DNA of 36,709 bases from an uncultured Pelagibacteraceae bacterium (GTDB taxonomy: Bacteria; Pseudomonadota; Alphaproteobacteria; Pelagibacterales; Pelagibacteraceae), in NCBI GenBank assembly GCA_902510495.1, contig CABXBX010000003.1, forward strand, positions 1 through 36,709, read 5' to 3'. Below the pieces are notes generated by a model, which was not told the origin of the DNA, ran no database searches, and saw nothing but the letters and a program-made list of their open reading frames with translations. Numbering within the stretch: position 1 is the first letter of the stretch; each line of letters opens with the position of its first letter. The translations under genes were made by a program, and so were the position numbers. Positions 20,217 through 30,274 of the stretch are shown one piece after another.

Positions 20217-21128
20217 ATGGATAATTCAAAGTTAAAGAAAAGAAGTTTATCACAAGAAGACTTATTCAATTTCTCTGAATTATTTAAATTAATGAAACCA
20301 AGAGTAATGTCTTTGGTGATATTTACTTGTGCAGTTGGTTTGTTAACAGCGCCTAATCTAGTTTCAACAAAAGATGCTATAATTGGAATTTTATTAGTTT
20401 CATTAGGAGCAGGAGCAGCGGGTGCTTTAAATATGTGGTATGAGTCCGATCTAGATGCGTTGATGACAAGAACTTGCTTAAGACCGATTCCTACAGGTAA
20501 AGTTAATCGAAATCAGGCATTAATATTAGGAGTTACATTGTCAATCATTTCTGTAATAGCATTAGATTATTTTACAAATAGAATCTCAGCAGCAATATTA
20601 CTTTTGACAATTTTGTTTTATGTTTTTGTTTATACAATTTGGTTGAAAAGGCGAACACCTCAAAATATTGTAATTGGAGGTGCGGCAGGAGCGTTTCCTC
20701 CTGTAATTGGATGGACAATTGCAACTGGTTCTCTCTCAATTGAGCCTTTAGCTTTTTTTCTTATAATATTTTTTTGGACTCCTTCACACTTTTGGGCGTT
20801 GAGTTTGTATAAATCAGATGATTATAAAAAAGCAAATATACCTATGCTTCCATTAACAAATGGAGTTGAAAGTACTAAAATAAATATATTTGTTTATTCT
20901 TTGTTGATGCTTCCAGTTATAATATTTCCATATTTAATCAATTTTGTTGGATTAACATTTTTAATACCATCGTTATTATTAACTATTTATTATAACTTTT
21001 TGTGTTATGAGCTTTATAACTTTAAGAAAAACAAATTTAATTCTAAAAAAGCTAAATCAATATTTGGTTATTCAATTTTATATTTATTTTTAGTATTCGT
21101 ACTTTTTCTGATAGATAAAATATTATGA
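20217..21128 (+). CDS. ctaB: Protoheme IX farnesyltransferase (heme O synthase)
   Basis: LMKPRVMSLVIFTCAVGL, NMWYESDLDALMTRTCLRPIPTGKV, WLKRRTPQNIVIGGAAGAFPPVIGW motifs. Confidence 0.96.
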   Translation: MDNSKLKKRSLSQEDLFNFSELFKLMKPRVMSLVIFTCAVGLLTAPNLVSTKDAIIGILLVSLGAGAAGALNMWYESDLDALMTRTCLRPIPTGKVNRNQALILGVTLSIISVIALDYFTNRISAAILLLTILFYVFVYTIWLKRRTPQNIVIGGAAGAFPPVIGWTIATGSLSIEPLAFFLIIFFWTPSHFWALSLYKSDDYKKANIPMLPLTNGVESTKINIFVYSLLMLPVIIFPYLINFVGLTFLIPSLLLTIYYNFLCYELYNFKKNKFNSKKAKSIFGYSILYLFLVFVLFLIDKIL

Positions 21129-21250
21129 TTATACCTGATAAAAAAACTAAAAGAAAAAATATTTTAACTGCTTTAGTAATAATTGCATTTATGATTTTCC
21201 TTTTCTTTTTTACTTTGTATAATACTGGTGTTTTCGACAGAGTAATATGA
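21125..21250 (+). CDS. 41-aa single-TM protein, possible CoxF-like small cytochrome oxidase assembly protein
   Basis: ATG..TGA reads MIIPDKKTKRKNILTALVIIAFMIFLFFFTLYNTGVFDRVI; 4-nt ATGA overlaps with ctaB upstream and ctaG downstream. Below the ORF-track length cut-off. Confidence 0.8.
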   Translation: MIIPDKKTKRKNILTALVIIAFMIFLFFFTLYNTGVFDRVI

Positions 21251-21780
21251 TTAAAAAAAAAAATTTAACTCCTTTTTTATTAGTTGGAATTTTTGTCCTA
21301 ATGTTAGGCTTATCTTATGCCGCGGTACCACTTTATGATCTTTTTTGTAGAGTGACTGGTTTTGGTGGAACAACTCAAGTATCTAATAATGCTCCAAAAA
21401 TAGTATTAGATAAAGTCGTGAGTGTTAGATTTGATACTAATGTGAATAATTTACCGTGGGATTTTAAGGCAAAATCAAATGTTATTGATGTAAAAGTGGG
21501 TCAGGTTAACAAAATAGAGTTTGAGGTTGTTAACTATAGCGATGAAACAACAGCGGGAGTTGCAAGCTTTAATGTATCTCCAGCGAGTTTTGGAAAATAT
21601 TATAGTAAATTAGGTTGCTTTTGCTTTGAAAAACAAGAATTAAAGGCTGGGGAAAGTGCTACGTATGTTATGACTTTTTATCTAGACCCTGAAATGATCA
21701 ATGATCCAACTGTGAAAAATTTAGAAGATGTAACTATGTCGTATACTTTTTTCTCGACAGATTACTATAAACAATCATAA
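21247..21780 (+). CDS. ctaG: Cytochrome c oxidase assembly protein CtaG/Cox11
   Basis: AAVPLYDLFCRVTGFGGTTQ and KLGCFCFEKQELKAGE copper-binding motif. Confidence 0.96.
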   Translation: MIKKKNLTPFLLVGIFVLMLGLSYAAVPLYDLFCRVTGFGGTTQVSNNAPKIVLDKVVSVRFDTNVNNLPWDFKAKSNVIDVKVGQVNKIEFEVVNYSDETTAGVASFNVSPASFGKYYSKLGCFCFEKQELKAGESATYVMTFYLDPEMINDPTVKNLEDVTMSYTFFSTDYYKQS

Positions 21781-21789
21781 TTCAAAAAA

Positions 21790-22578
21790 ATGTCAGCTGA
21801 AAAAAAACATGATTATCACCTAGTAGACCCAAGTCCTTGGCCTATTTACGTTTCATTTTCATGTTTAGTTTTAGCTTTAGGATCAGTCTATTATCTTCAT
21901 TCCGATGTATCTTGGGGAATGTATCTTGGGTTTGCTTTATTAATTTACGGAGCTTATATGTGGTTCAGAGATGTTGTAATTGAAGCGGAACATCAAGGGC
22001 ACCACACACCTGTAGTTCAAATTCACCATCGTTATGGAATGACATTATTTATTGCTTCTGAAGTAATGTTTTTTGTTGCATGGTTTTGGGCATATTTTGA
22101 TGTAAGTCTTTTTCCAAATGAATTTACTGGTAATGTTTGGCCACCAAAAGATATCGAAACTTTTGATCCTTGGGATATTCCATTAATCAATACATTAATT
22201 TTATTATTATCTGGAACAACAGTTACATGGTCTCATCACGCTCTTCTAGAAGATGATAGAAAAGGATTTATTCAAGGTTTATGGTTGACTGTTATTTTAG
22301 GTTTTTGTTTTACTCTTCTACAAATTTATGAGTATCAACATGCATCATTTTCTTTTTCAGATCATATTTACGGATCAGTATTTTATATGGCAACAGGATT
22401 TCATGGCTTCCATGTACTTGTAGGAACCATCTTTTTAGCTGTATGTTTGTTTAGAGGTAAAAGAGGACATTTTAATAAAGATCATCATTTTGGTTTTGAA
22501 GCAGCGGCTTGGTATTGGCATTTCGTTGATGTAGTTTGGTTGTTTTTATTTGCAGCAATTTATATTTGGGGAAGTTAA
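21790..22578 (+). CDS. ctaE: Cytochrome c oxidase subunit III
   Basis: HDYHLVDPSPWPIYVSF, FIASEVMFFVAWFWAYF, GFHGFHVLVGTIFL and AAWYWHFVDVVWLFLFAAIYIWGS motifs. Confidence 0.97.
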   Translation: MSAEKKHDYHLVDPSPWPIYVSFSCLVLALGSVYYLHSDVSWGMYLGFALLIYGAYMWFRDVVIEAEHQGHHTPVVQIHHRYGMTLFIASEVMFFVAWFWAYFDVSLFPNEFTGNVWPPKDIETFDPWDIPLINTLILLLSGTTVTWSHHALLEDDRKGFIQGLWLTVILGFCFTLLQIYEYQHASFSFSDHIYGSVFYMATGFHGFHVLVGTIFLAVCLFRGKRGHFNKDHHFGFEAAAWYWHFVDVVWLFLFAAIYIWGS

Positions 22579-22587
22579 TTTTTATCA

Positions 22588-23241
22588 TTGAAACACAAGT
22601 TTTTATTCTCAGTATTTGTAATTTTTTTCATATTAGTTTTTATTGCACTGGGATCATGGCAAATAATTCGTTTAAATTGGAAAAATAATCTCATATTAGA
22701 AATTGAAAATTCCTTAAAAAATCCACCTGTAGAACTAAATCAATCTAAAAAAAAAAATTATTTAAAGATTAAAACGTCGGGATTTATTGATCTTGACAAA
22801 CAAATTTATTTATACAATTTAAATGATAACGGGATCCCTGGTTTTGAAGTTATAAATCCAATTTTAATTGATAATGAGAACTATCTAATTAATAGAGGCT
22901 GGATACCCTTTGAACAAAAAGATTCTCAAGAGATAAATTTTTTTGATGAAAACAACATAATTGGAACTTTAAAATTACAAGGAAGAAAAAACATTTTTAA
23001 ACCGGATAATGATATTGAAGAAAATTATTGGTTTAGTTTAAATAGAGAGGATATTTTAAAGTTTACAGGTAAAGAATTCTCAGAATATATTATTTATTTA
23101 CATGGGAATTATCAATTTCCTAAACCAAAAAAAATTACTGCTAATATTTCTAATAATCACAAAAAATATGCGATTACTTGGTTTTCGTTAGCGATTTCAA
23201 TTCTTTTGCTATATTTATATTTTAGAAAAAAAAATTATTAA
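22588..23241 (+). CDS. SURF1 family cytochrome oxidase biogenesis protein
   Basis: N-terminal TM, ALGSWQIIRLNWKN, INRGWIPFEQ, C-terminal TM (YAITWFSLAISILLLYLYF). Starts at TTG. Confidence 0.88.
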   Translation: MKHKFLFSVFVIFFILVFIALGSWQIIRLNWKNNLILEIENSLKNPPVELNQSKKKNYLKIKTSGFIDLDKQIYLYNLNDNGIPGFEVINPILIDNENYLINRGWIPFEQKDSQEINFFDENNIIGTLKLQGRKNIFKPDNDIEENYWFSLNREDILKFTGKEFSEYIIYLHGNYQFPKPKKITANISNNHKKYAITWFSLAISILLLYLYFRKKNY

Positions 23242-24621
23242 ATGAATTACATAAGCACTAGAAACAGCTCAGATAGCTTTAAATTTGAAGATGTTTTTAT
23301 TAAAGGATTGGCAGATGATGGAGGTTTATTTATTCCAAAATCTATTCATAAATACAGTCAAAATGATTTACTAAAATTAAAAAATCTTGAATACAAAGAA
23401 TTAGCTAAAAAAATAATCTTTCCTTTCATCGGTGATTTTATGAGTGAACAAGATTTGAGTGAAATTATTGATAAATCCTATTCAGTTTTTAGAAAACAAA
23501 ATGTGGTTGAACTAGTTAAAATTGGAGATCGATCAGTGCTTGAGTTATTTCATGGACCAACTTTGGCTTTCAAAGATATTGCTATGCAACTTTTGGGTAA
23601 TTTTTATGAATATTATTTAAATAATAAAAAAAATAAAATAAACATAGTTGTTGCTACCTCAGGAGATACAGGTGCTGCTGCGATTGATGCAATTAAAGGA
23701 AAAGAAAATATAAACATTTTTGTTCTTCATCCTAATAATCGTATTTCACCTGTTCAAAGAAAATTAATGACGACTGGCAAAGAAAAGAATGTTTTTAATA
23801 TTGCTGTAGAAGGAAGTTTTGATGATTGTCAAAATATAGTTAAGGCGATGTTTACTGATCAAGCTTTTGCAAATGAAATTAAGATGTCAGGAGTCAATTC
23901 AATCAACTGGGCAAGGATTATTGCTCAAAGTGTATATTATTTTTATAGTTATTTTTTAGTCGAAGATAATAGTGAGCCAATAAATTTTGCAGTTCCAACA
24001 GGAAACTTTGGTGACGTATATGCCGGTTATCTTGCAAAAAAAATTGGTCTTCCAATCAACAAGTTTATTGTGGCAACAAATCAAAATGATATTCTGCATA
24101 GAGCAATTACAAATGGTGCATATAATGTAGAGAATGTTTTAGAGACAATCTCACCAAGTATGGATATACAAATTGCCAGTAATTTTGAAAGACTTATTTT
24201 TGATTTAAATAATCATAGTGATAAAAAAACAATCGATGTGATGAAAGGCATTAAAGAAAAAGGAAAATATGAGATTCAAAAAGAAAACTTAGATAAAATT
24301 AATGTTGATTTTTTATCATCACGAATGGATGAAATTGAAGTTTTAAATACCATAAAAAATGTTTATGAAAAATTTAATAAAGTTTTAGATCCTCACAGTG
24401 CGATAGGATATGGAGCTTTTGATAAAGTTGATCTTAAAGGTAATAATATTGTATTAGCAACAGCTCACCCTTGTAAGTTCCCAGGTGCAATTGAAAAAGC
24501 AATTAATATAAAAGCTGAATTGCCAGATGAACTATTGTTTATTTTGGATGAAAAAGAAAATTATGATATTATCGATAACGACTTTAATAAAATAAAACAA
24601 TATATAAAAGAAAGAATTTAA
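23242..24621 (+). CDS. thrC: Threonine synthase
   Basis: YISTRNSSDSFKFEDVFIKGLADDGGLFIP, HGPTLAFKDIAMQLLGNF, VATSGDTGAAAIDA and VPTGNFGDVYAGYLAKKIGLP motifs. Confidence 0.97.
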   Translation: MNYISTRNSSDSFKFEDVFIKGLADDGGLFIPKSIHKYSQNDLLKLKNLEYKELAKKIIFPFIGDFMSEQDLSEIIDKSYSVFRKQNVVELVKIGDRSVLELFHGPTLAFKDIAMQLLGNFYEYYLNNKKNKINIVVATSGDTGAAAIDAIKGKENINIFVLHPNNRISPVQRKLMTTGKEKNVFNIAVEGSFDDCQNIVKAMFTDQAFANEIKMSGVNSINWARIIAQSVYYFYSYFLVEDNSEPINFAVPTGNFGDVYAGYLAKKIGLPINKFIVATNQNDILHRAITNGAYNVENVLETISPSMDIQIASNFERLIFDLNNHSDKKTIDVMKGIKEKGKYEIQKENLDKINVDFLSSRMDEIEVLNTIKNVYEKFNKVLDPHSAIGYGAFDKVDLKGNNIVLATAHPCKFPGAIEKAINIKAELPDELLFILDEKENYDIIDNDFNKIKQYIKERI

Positions 24622-25106
24622 TGAAATTAAAAGAAAACGACAATATCCCTAATTCGGAAATTTTCGTTTTAGAAAATGGTGAACCTGCAAAGAAAAATAT
24701 TGAAGAGTTGTTGAAAGATAAAAAAGCTATAATTTTTGGCTTACCAGGAGCTTATACATCAGTTTGTTCTGCTAAACATTTACCAGGTTACGTAAATTTG
24801 CACCAACAATATAAAGATAAAGGAATTAATCATATAATATGTGTGTCAGTTAATGATCCATTTGTTATGAGTGCCTGGGGCAAAGAAAATAATGTTGGTG
24901 ACAAAATTATAATGATGGGAGACCCATTTTTAAATTTCACCAAAGCAATTGGTGCCGAAGTAGATAAAAGTGGAAGAGGGCTAGGTATTAGATCCAACAG
25001 ATATACAATGTTAGTTGATGATATGAAAGTAGTAAAATTACAAGAAGAAAAAGATACTGGCTCTTGTGAAATATCTGCAGCTGAAAATTTTTTGAAATTA
25101 ATCTAA
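24621..25106 (+). CDS. Peroxiredoxin, Prx5/AhpC-TSA-like
   Basis: IIFGLPGAYTSVCSAKHLPGY active-site context and RSNRYTMLVDD. Confidence 0.92.
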   Translation: MKLKENDNIPNSEIFVLENGEPAKKNIEELLKDKKAIIFGLPGAYTSVCSAKHLPGYVNLHQQYKDKGINHIICVSVNDPFVMSAWGKENNVGDKIIMMGDPFLNFTKAIGAEVDKSGRGLGIRSNRYTMLVDDMKVVKLQEEKDTGSCEISAAENFLKLI

Positions 25107-25523
25107 GTTAGCTGCCTTTTTAGCTAATAAATCAACCTCTTCATTCAATGGATTGCCCGCATGTGCTTTAACCCAATTCCATTTAATTTTAAATGATTGA
25201 TTAAGATCATATAGTTGTAGCCATAAATCTTTATTTTTTACATCTTCTTTTTTTGAAGTTTTCCAATTATTTTTTATCCAGGTGTTTATCCATTTAGTAA
25301 TTCCAAGTTTTACATACTGAGAGTCTGTATAAATTTCTATTTCTTCTTTTGGCTCCATATCTTTTAAAGCATTGATGGGAGCCATTAACTCCATTCTATT
25401 ATTTGTAGTATTTTTTTCACTGCCACTAATTTTCTTAGTATCTCCATTATCATTTATGATTGCAGCCCAGCCACCATTGCCAGGATTTTCTAGACAAGAG
25501 CCATCAGTATAAATTTTAATCAT
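25098..25523 (-). CDS. rnhA: Ribonuclease HI
   Basis: IYTDGSCLENPGNGGWAAII, TNNRMELMAPINAL, IYTDSQYVKLGITKWI and WVKAHAGNPLNEEVDLLA. Confidence 0.97.
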   Translation of the reverse strand: MIKIYTDGSCLENPGNGGWAAIINDNGDTKKISGSEKNTTNNRMELMAPINALKDMEPKEEIEIYTDSQYVKLGITKWINTWIKNNWKTSKKEDVKNKDLWLQLYDLNQSFKIKWNWVKAHAGNPLNEEVDLLAKKAANLD

Positions 25524-26488
25524 TATTTTAAATAATCTTTATAAGTTTTTAAATTATTATGTATTACAATTTTTTGGTAATATTCTCTTGGGTCTTTGAT
25601 TTTGATGAGTGCTGTTTTCGGAGTATTAGTATAATCATAAAGTCTAGTTAAAAAATATCTCATTGCTGCACCACGACATAAAATATTCAATGAATTTTTT
25701 TCTTTAATTGAAATTTTTCTGATACTTTCATACCCTTTAATTAAATTTTTTACTTTATTTTTATTAATTAAAAATTTTGAATTTTTTTTATCAAAACATA
25801 GCGCATTAACACAAATGGCAATTTCATACATAAAGTAATCATTGGCAGCAAAATAAAAATCAATTATTCCTGATAATTTATTATTTTTAAAAAAAATATT
25901 ATCTATAAATAAATCACCATGAATAATCCCACTAGGCAATATTTTTGGCCATTTCTTTTTTATATCTTTAAAATTATTGTGTAAAAATTTTTCTATATTA
26001 ATAAATTTTTTTGATTTAAATTTTATACTATTAAATAATGGATTTAAATTTTTTATACCCATAGAATTTTTTCTATAAAGTTTTATTTTTTTAGATGATA
26101 AATGCATTTGGGCTATAATCTTGCCTATATCGAAACAATTTTTAATATTAAGTTTTTTTTTATCCTTTCCATCAAGAAAAGAGACTATACAAGCTGTTTT
26201 ATTTTTTATTCTAATTAGATAATTTCCACTTTTATTTTTAAGAGGTTTTGGACAATTTATTTTTAAATCATTTAATTTATCCATTAATTTCATAAAAAAT
26301 GGTATATCTTTTTGAGAAACTCTTTTTTCAAAAATTGTAAGTATAAATTTATTATTCTTTGATTTTAACAAATAATTTGTATTTTCAATACCTTGTTTGA
26401 TACCTTTAAAATTAATAATATCTTCTACATTAAATTTTTTGTTAATATTAGAAATTTCTTTTTTACTTATTTTTGTATAAACAGCCAT
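25523..26488 (-). CDS. thrB: Homoserine kinase, APH-fold type
   Basis: MAVYTKISKKEI, GIKQGIENTNYLL, IIHGDLFIDNIFF and GIIDFYFAANDYFMYEIAICVNA. Confidence 0.93.
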   Translation of the reverse strand: MAVYTKISKKEISNINKKFNVEDIINFKGIKQGIENTNYLLKSKNNKFILTIFEKRVSQKDIPFFMKLMDKLNDLKINCPKPLKNKSGNYLIRIKNKTACIVSFLDGKDKKKLNIKNCFDIGKIIAQMHLSSKKIKLYRKNSMGIKNLNPLFNSIKFKSKKFINIEKFLHNNFKDIKKKWPKILPSGIIHGDLFIDNIFFKNNKLSGIIDFYFAANDYFMYEIAICVNALCFDKKNSKFLINKNKVKNLIKGYESIRKISIKEKNSLNILCRGAAMRYFLTRLYDYTNTPKTALIKIKDPREYYQKIVIHNNLKTYKDYLK

Positions 26489-26489
26489 T

Positions 26490-27440
26490 TTAATTTAATT
26501 TTTTTGGGACTTTGAAAACTACATCTTCTTTAATAATTTCTACTTCATCTATGCTTACAGTAAATCTATTTTTTAATTCTTTTATAAAATTATCAACTAA
26601 GATTTCAGGAGCTGATGCACCTGAAGAAATACCAATTGTATTTGAATTTTCAATTAAATCGAATGGAATTTTACTTTGCGAATGTATTAATTGAGAATTT
26701 AAACATCCAGACTTTTTAGCTACCTCTACTAATCTGACAGAATTAGACGAATTTCTACTTCCAATTACAAAAAATAAATCACATTGTTTTGCAATATTCT
26801 TAACTGCCATCTGCCTGTTTGTTGTAGCATAACAAATATCCTCTTTTGCAGGCTCTTTTATATTAGGAAATTTATCTTTTAATATTTTAATAATGTCTTT
26901 TGTATCATCAACAGACAAAGTAGTTTGAGTAACATAAGAAATTTTTTTATTATCAGTACTATATTTTTTTGCCTCATCCTCATTTTGGATGAGATCAATA
27001 GATCCTTTAGGTAATTGACCCATTGTGCCAACAACTTCGGGATGGTTTTGATGTCCAATTAAAATTAAATGATAACCAGACTTATGTAAATTTTCAGCCT
27101 CTCTATGTACCTTTGATACTAGAGGGCATGTAGCATCAACATAAGTCATATTATATTCTTTTGCATCTTCTGGTATTTTTTTTGGAACACCATGTGCTGA
27201 AAAAATAACCGGTCTTGATTTATCCTCTATCTCTTCAAGTTCTTCCACAAAGATAGCTCCTTTGCTTTTTAGATCATCTACTACAAATTTATTATGAACT
27301 ATTTCATGACGAACATAAACTGGAGTACCATACTTATGGATTGATTTTTCAACAATCTCTATAGCTCTTTCTACACCAGCACAAAAACCTCTAGGAGCAG
27401 AAAGTAATATCTTTAATTCCTTATTTTTCATTTTTTTCAA
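26490..27440 (-). CDS. ispH: 4-hydroxy-3-methylbut-2-enyl diphosphate reductase
   Basis: LLSAPRGFCAGVERAIEIVE, VRHEIVHNKFVV, FSAHGVP, DATCPLVSKVH and CYATTNRQMAV. The start may be MKNKEL at 27431. Confidence 0.97.
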   Translation of the reverse strand: MKKMKNKELKILLSAPRGFCAGVERAIEIVEKSIHKYGTPVYVRHEIVHNKFVVDDLKSKGAIFVEELEEIEDKSRPVIFSAHGVPKKIPEDAKEYNMTYVDATCPLVSKVHREAENLHKSGYHLILIGHQNHPEVVGTMGQLPKGSIDLIQNEDEAKKYSTDNKKISYVTQTTLSVDDTKDIIKILKDKFPNIKEPAKEDICYATTNRQMAVKNIAKQCDLFFVIGSRNSSNSVRLVEVAKKSGCLNSQLIHSQSKIPFDLIENSNTIGISSGASAPEILVDNFIKELKNRFTVSIDEVEIIKEDVVFKVPKKLN

Positions 27441-28335
27441 TTAAATATTCCAGCAATATATGTGGAAAGGTTAAAGACGCCAAACCTATAAATATTACTT
27501 TTAATATAGCATCATCCAAAACATAGTAATTTGTGAGAATATAAACACTTACTACAAAAAATATTGCAGTAACTAAAGTTAAAGGTAAGGCTTTTTTTAA
27601 AAATTTTTTAAATCCATTTTTAAAATTTTTACTATTTATCTCATATATTAATCCAAAAGAATGTCTTACAGAATGAAGAAAGCAAAAGTATATAGTGAAA
27701 GAAATTAATGGAGAAAAAAATATATTAAGAGTAAAAATTGTGACCCAATCTGCTAAAAAAAAACCACCGTTATTTGACCATTGCATTATAAAAAAATTTG
27801 ATATGAAACTGATAAGAAGCAATGATATTAAAAAATTTTCATGTATCAGTATTGAATTGTCTCCAAGAATTTTAAAAATTTGAAGAGTCTCTTCTGTATG
27901 GAAAAAAAGTGGAGCAAGTACTACCACCGATCCTTTGAATAAATAAAATAAATTGATAAATCTTTTTTTAATTATATTACCAACACAACTATCTTCTTTT
28001 CCAAAATGATATGAAGCAACTAATAAAAATAATATTAATGTTACAGACGGAAAGATTATCCAAAAAAAAATAACCAAAAGACAACAGAAAATATAAACAG
28101 GGTAGAAGAAGTATTTATTGTTTATTTTATAGATTTTCATCAATTTATACCCCTTTATGTGATCAAGAGCGCCATGTGAAACTCCAATAATTGATATTAA
28201 AAAAAAACAAATAATATTTTTAAAAGGAACTTCTATCTCTTTTGAGACTAAAACATCAGATACTGTAAATAGAATAAATATATTAAAAAAAAATAAAAAA
28301 AGAGAATATTCTTTGTTGATTTTATATAAATTCAT
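27421..28335 (-). CDS. blh: Blh/Brp-family beta-carotene 15,15'-dioxygenase
   Basis: Multi-TM protein with ISIIGVSHGALDHIKG, VASYHFGKEDS, HSVRHSFGL and FPHILLEYL conserved His motifs; sits with crtY/crtB/crtI. Confidence 0.9.
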   Translation of the reverse strand: MNLYKINKEYSLFLFFFNIFILFTVSDVLVSKEIEVPFKNIICFFLISIIGVSHGALDHIKGYKLMKIYKINNKYFFYPVYIFCCLLVIFFWIIFPSVTLILFLLVASYHFGKEDSCVGNIIKKRFINLFYLFKGSVVVLAPLFFHTEETLQIFKILGDNSILIHENFLISLLLISFISNFFIMQWSNNGGFFLADWVTIFTLNIFFSPLISFTIYFCFLHSVRHSFGLIYEINSKNFKNGFKKFLKKALPLTLVTAIFFVVSVYILTNYYVLDDAILKVIFIGLASLTFPHILLEYLIEKNEK

Positions 28336-29403
28336 TTAATTAAATAAAGCTTTAACAAAAGTCCATTTAGGCATTTTTAAAATAATTGATAAATCCTCTA
28401 AAAAATTACTCTTGTTAGATAAAAATTTTATAACAGTCTTTGGTGAACTCTTAAACATTTTAAAAAATATATTAGGCATCATTTTAGGATTTTCACTTAG
28501 AACTCTTAAAAAAATATCATCTAAGAATTGATATTTTTTACTTATTTCAAACTTTTTAGTTTTAGAAATGTTTTCAATATTTTTACATATGTATTTACTA
28601 TGTTCTTGAATATTTAAAAAAGTATAGCCCGTGCTTAATCTGGTCATACCTCCAGCAGTTCCAATATTTATTTTATTTATTGTTTTTTCGTATTTTGGGT
28701 AGAATAGGGGTATTGCACCTTCTTCTTTATAAGTTATTTTATAATCTTTTAAATTTAAATGATTTTCAATGTAGTCCTTTATTTGATTGTCATAATCTTT
28801 TTGAGAATTATCATTCATTTTTGATAACCAAGTAGTTTCAACTAAAGCCTTAGTTTTTGAGTAGGGTAAGGTATAAAAAAAATGAACACTTTCTCTTTGA
28901 TCACAATTGAAATCCATAAGATTAAAAATTTCATCATCAAAAAAATTATTTTGAGTTTCAATTTCCACACCACAAAAATGTTGCCAAAGGTTACGGTAAT
29001 CTTTTTTGATTGATGGAACACTATTAAAAATAAAGGAATTTTTTGAATTAATTTCACTTATATTTTTAAAGAAAGAAATATTTTTATTCTCTTTTAATTT
29101 GTTGTTAATTTTTTCATAAAACAATTCACTATCAACACTTTGATATGGATAATTGGTACATTGTAAATGGTTAGTGTTTTTTGGAATGTTTATTGTGAAA
29201 TTTTCCCAACTTTTCTTTACACAATCATTAAAATTATGATTCACTACTTTCCAAAAAGACCAAGTTTTATCTTTTTTATATTCTGTTCTTGGCTCGATAA
29301 TAGCTAAAGTTTTATCTTTTAATTTTTTATGAATTTCTAACTCATATGCAAGAGAGAGACCTGCGCATCCACCACCAATAATTACATAATCAAATTCTTT
29401 CAT
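28336..29403 (-). CDS. crtY: Lycopene beta-cyclase
   Basis: FDYVIIGGGCAGLSLAYEL, TWSFW, EGAIPLFYPK and GTAGGMTRLSTGYTFLNIQEHS. Confidence 0.93.
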   Translation of the reverse strand: MKEFDYVIIGGGCAGLSLAYELEIHKKLKDKTLAIIEPRTEYKKDKTWSFWKVVNHNFNDCVKKSWENFTINIPKNTNHLQCTNYPYQSVDSELFYEKINNKLKENKNISFFKNISEINSKNSFIFNSVPSIKKDYRNLWQHFCGVEIETQNNFFDDEIFNLMDFNCDQRESVHFFYTLPYSKTKALVETTWLSKMNDNSQKDYDNQIKDYIENHLNLKDYKITYKEEGAIPLFYPKYEKTINKINIGTAGGMTRLSTGYTFLNIQEHSKYICKNIENISKTKKFEISKKYQFLDDIFLRVLSENPKMMPNIFFKMFKSSPKTVIKFLSNKSNFLEDLSIILKMPKWTFVKALFN

Positions 29404-30274
29404 CTAGATCTACTTCCTGACTAATAATTGCATGCTCTTTTATTCTTTGATGAGGCTCAATTTCTTTTAAATAAACCAATATTAAATCGAATAAAGAAAT
29501 AATTGTTTGGTAAATTTTTTCAAAATTATTGACATATATTTTTCCTGATTTTTCATAATTTTCCATATTATCTTTTTGTAAAATTTTTCTTCCAATTTGT
29601 CTGTAAATTCTTCTAGCCACAATTATTGAGAATTTATATCTGAATGGGATTTTCTGGATAGAACTAAAAGAGCTATCATAAAACATCTCTGATAGTTTTA
29701 AGGTTGCTCGAATATTTTCAAAATCTGGTTTAATATATTCTCTGTTCATTTTTTTGTCTTCAACTACATCCCTAGCAATATTTGTTAGTTGCATCGCTAT
29801 ACCTAAATCAATTGCTCCTTTCAAAGCCCTTCTATCATTTACATTCAATATTTTTGACATCATTAAACCAACTGTTCCAGCAACTCTATAAGAGTAAATC
29901 AACAAGTCTTTTACAGATCTAATATGTATTCTTTTTTTCAAATCTGAGGAAACACCATCAATTAAATCATCTAAAATTATTCTTTTTATTTTATTGTTCT
30001 CTGCAAGAGTCACCATATCATTTATAATCGTCTCATTTTCATCTAATGAATCAATCTCTTTATTGTTGAGATTATAAGTGTTTTTATAAAAATTTTTTAT
30101 TTTGTTAAATCTTTCAATTTTTGAATTTAAATCATTTTCTTCGTCAGCTACATCATCAAGTACTCTGCAAAATGCATACAGCTTAGCAGAATCTTCATAA
30201 ATTTTTTTAGGTAAAAAAAAACCTGCCCAATTAAATGACTTTGCAAAAATAGCTAGATAGTTTTTATTTGTCAT
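29390..30274 (-). CDS. crtB: Phytoene synthase
   Basis: AKLYAFCRVLDDVADE, YRVAGTVGLMMSKIL and AIDLGIAMQLTNIARDVVEDKKMNREYIK. Confidence 0.95.
   Translation of the reverse strand: MTNKNYLAIFAKSFNWAGFFLPKKIYEDSAKLYAFCRVLDDVADEENDLNSKIERFNKIKNFYKNTYNLNNKEIDSLDENETIINDMVTLAENNKIKRIILDDLIDGVSSDLKKRIHIRSVKDLLIYSYRVAGTVGLMMSKILNVNDRRALKGAIDLGIAMQLTNIARDVVEDKKMNREYIKPDFENIRATLKLSEMFYDSSFSSIQKIPFRYKFSIIVARRIYRQIGRKILQKDNMENYEKSGKIYVNNFEKIYQTIISLFDLILVYLKEIEPHQRIKEHAIISQEVDLDERI

Noticed and set aside
28842-29057. 71-aa ORF in another frame within crtY
   Set aside because: Same-strand out-of-frame shadow of crtY; crtY is intact in its own frame, so not a frameshift remnant.
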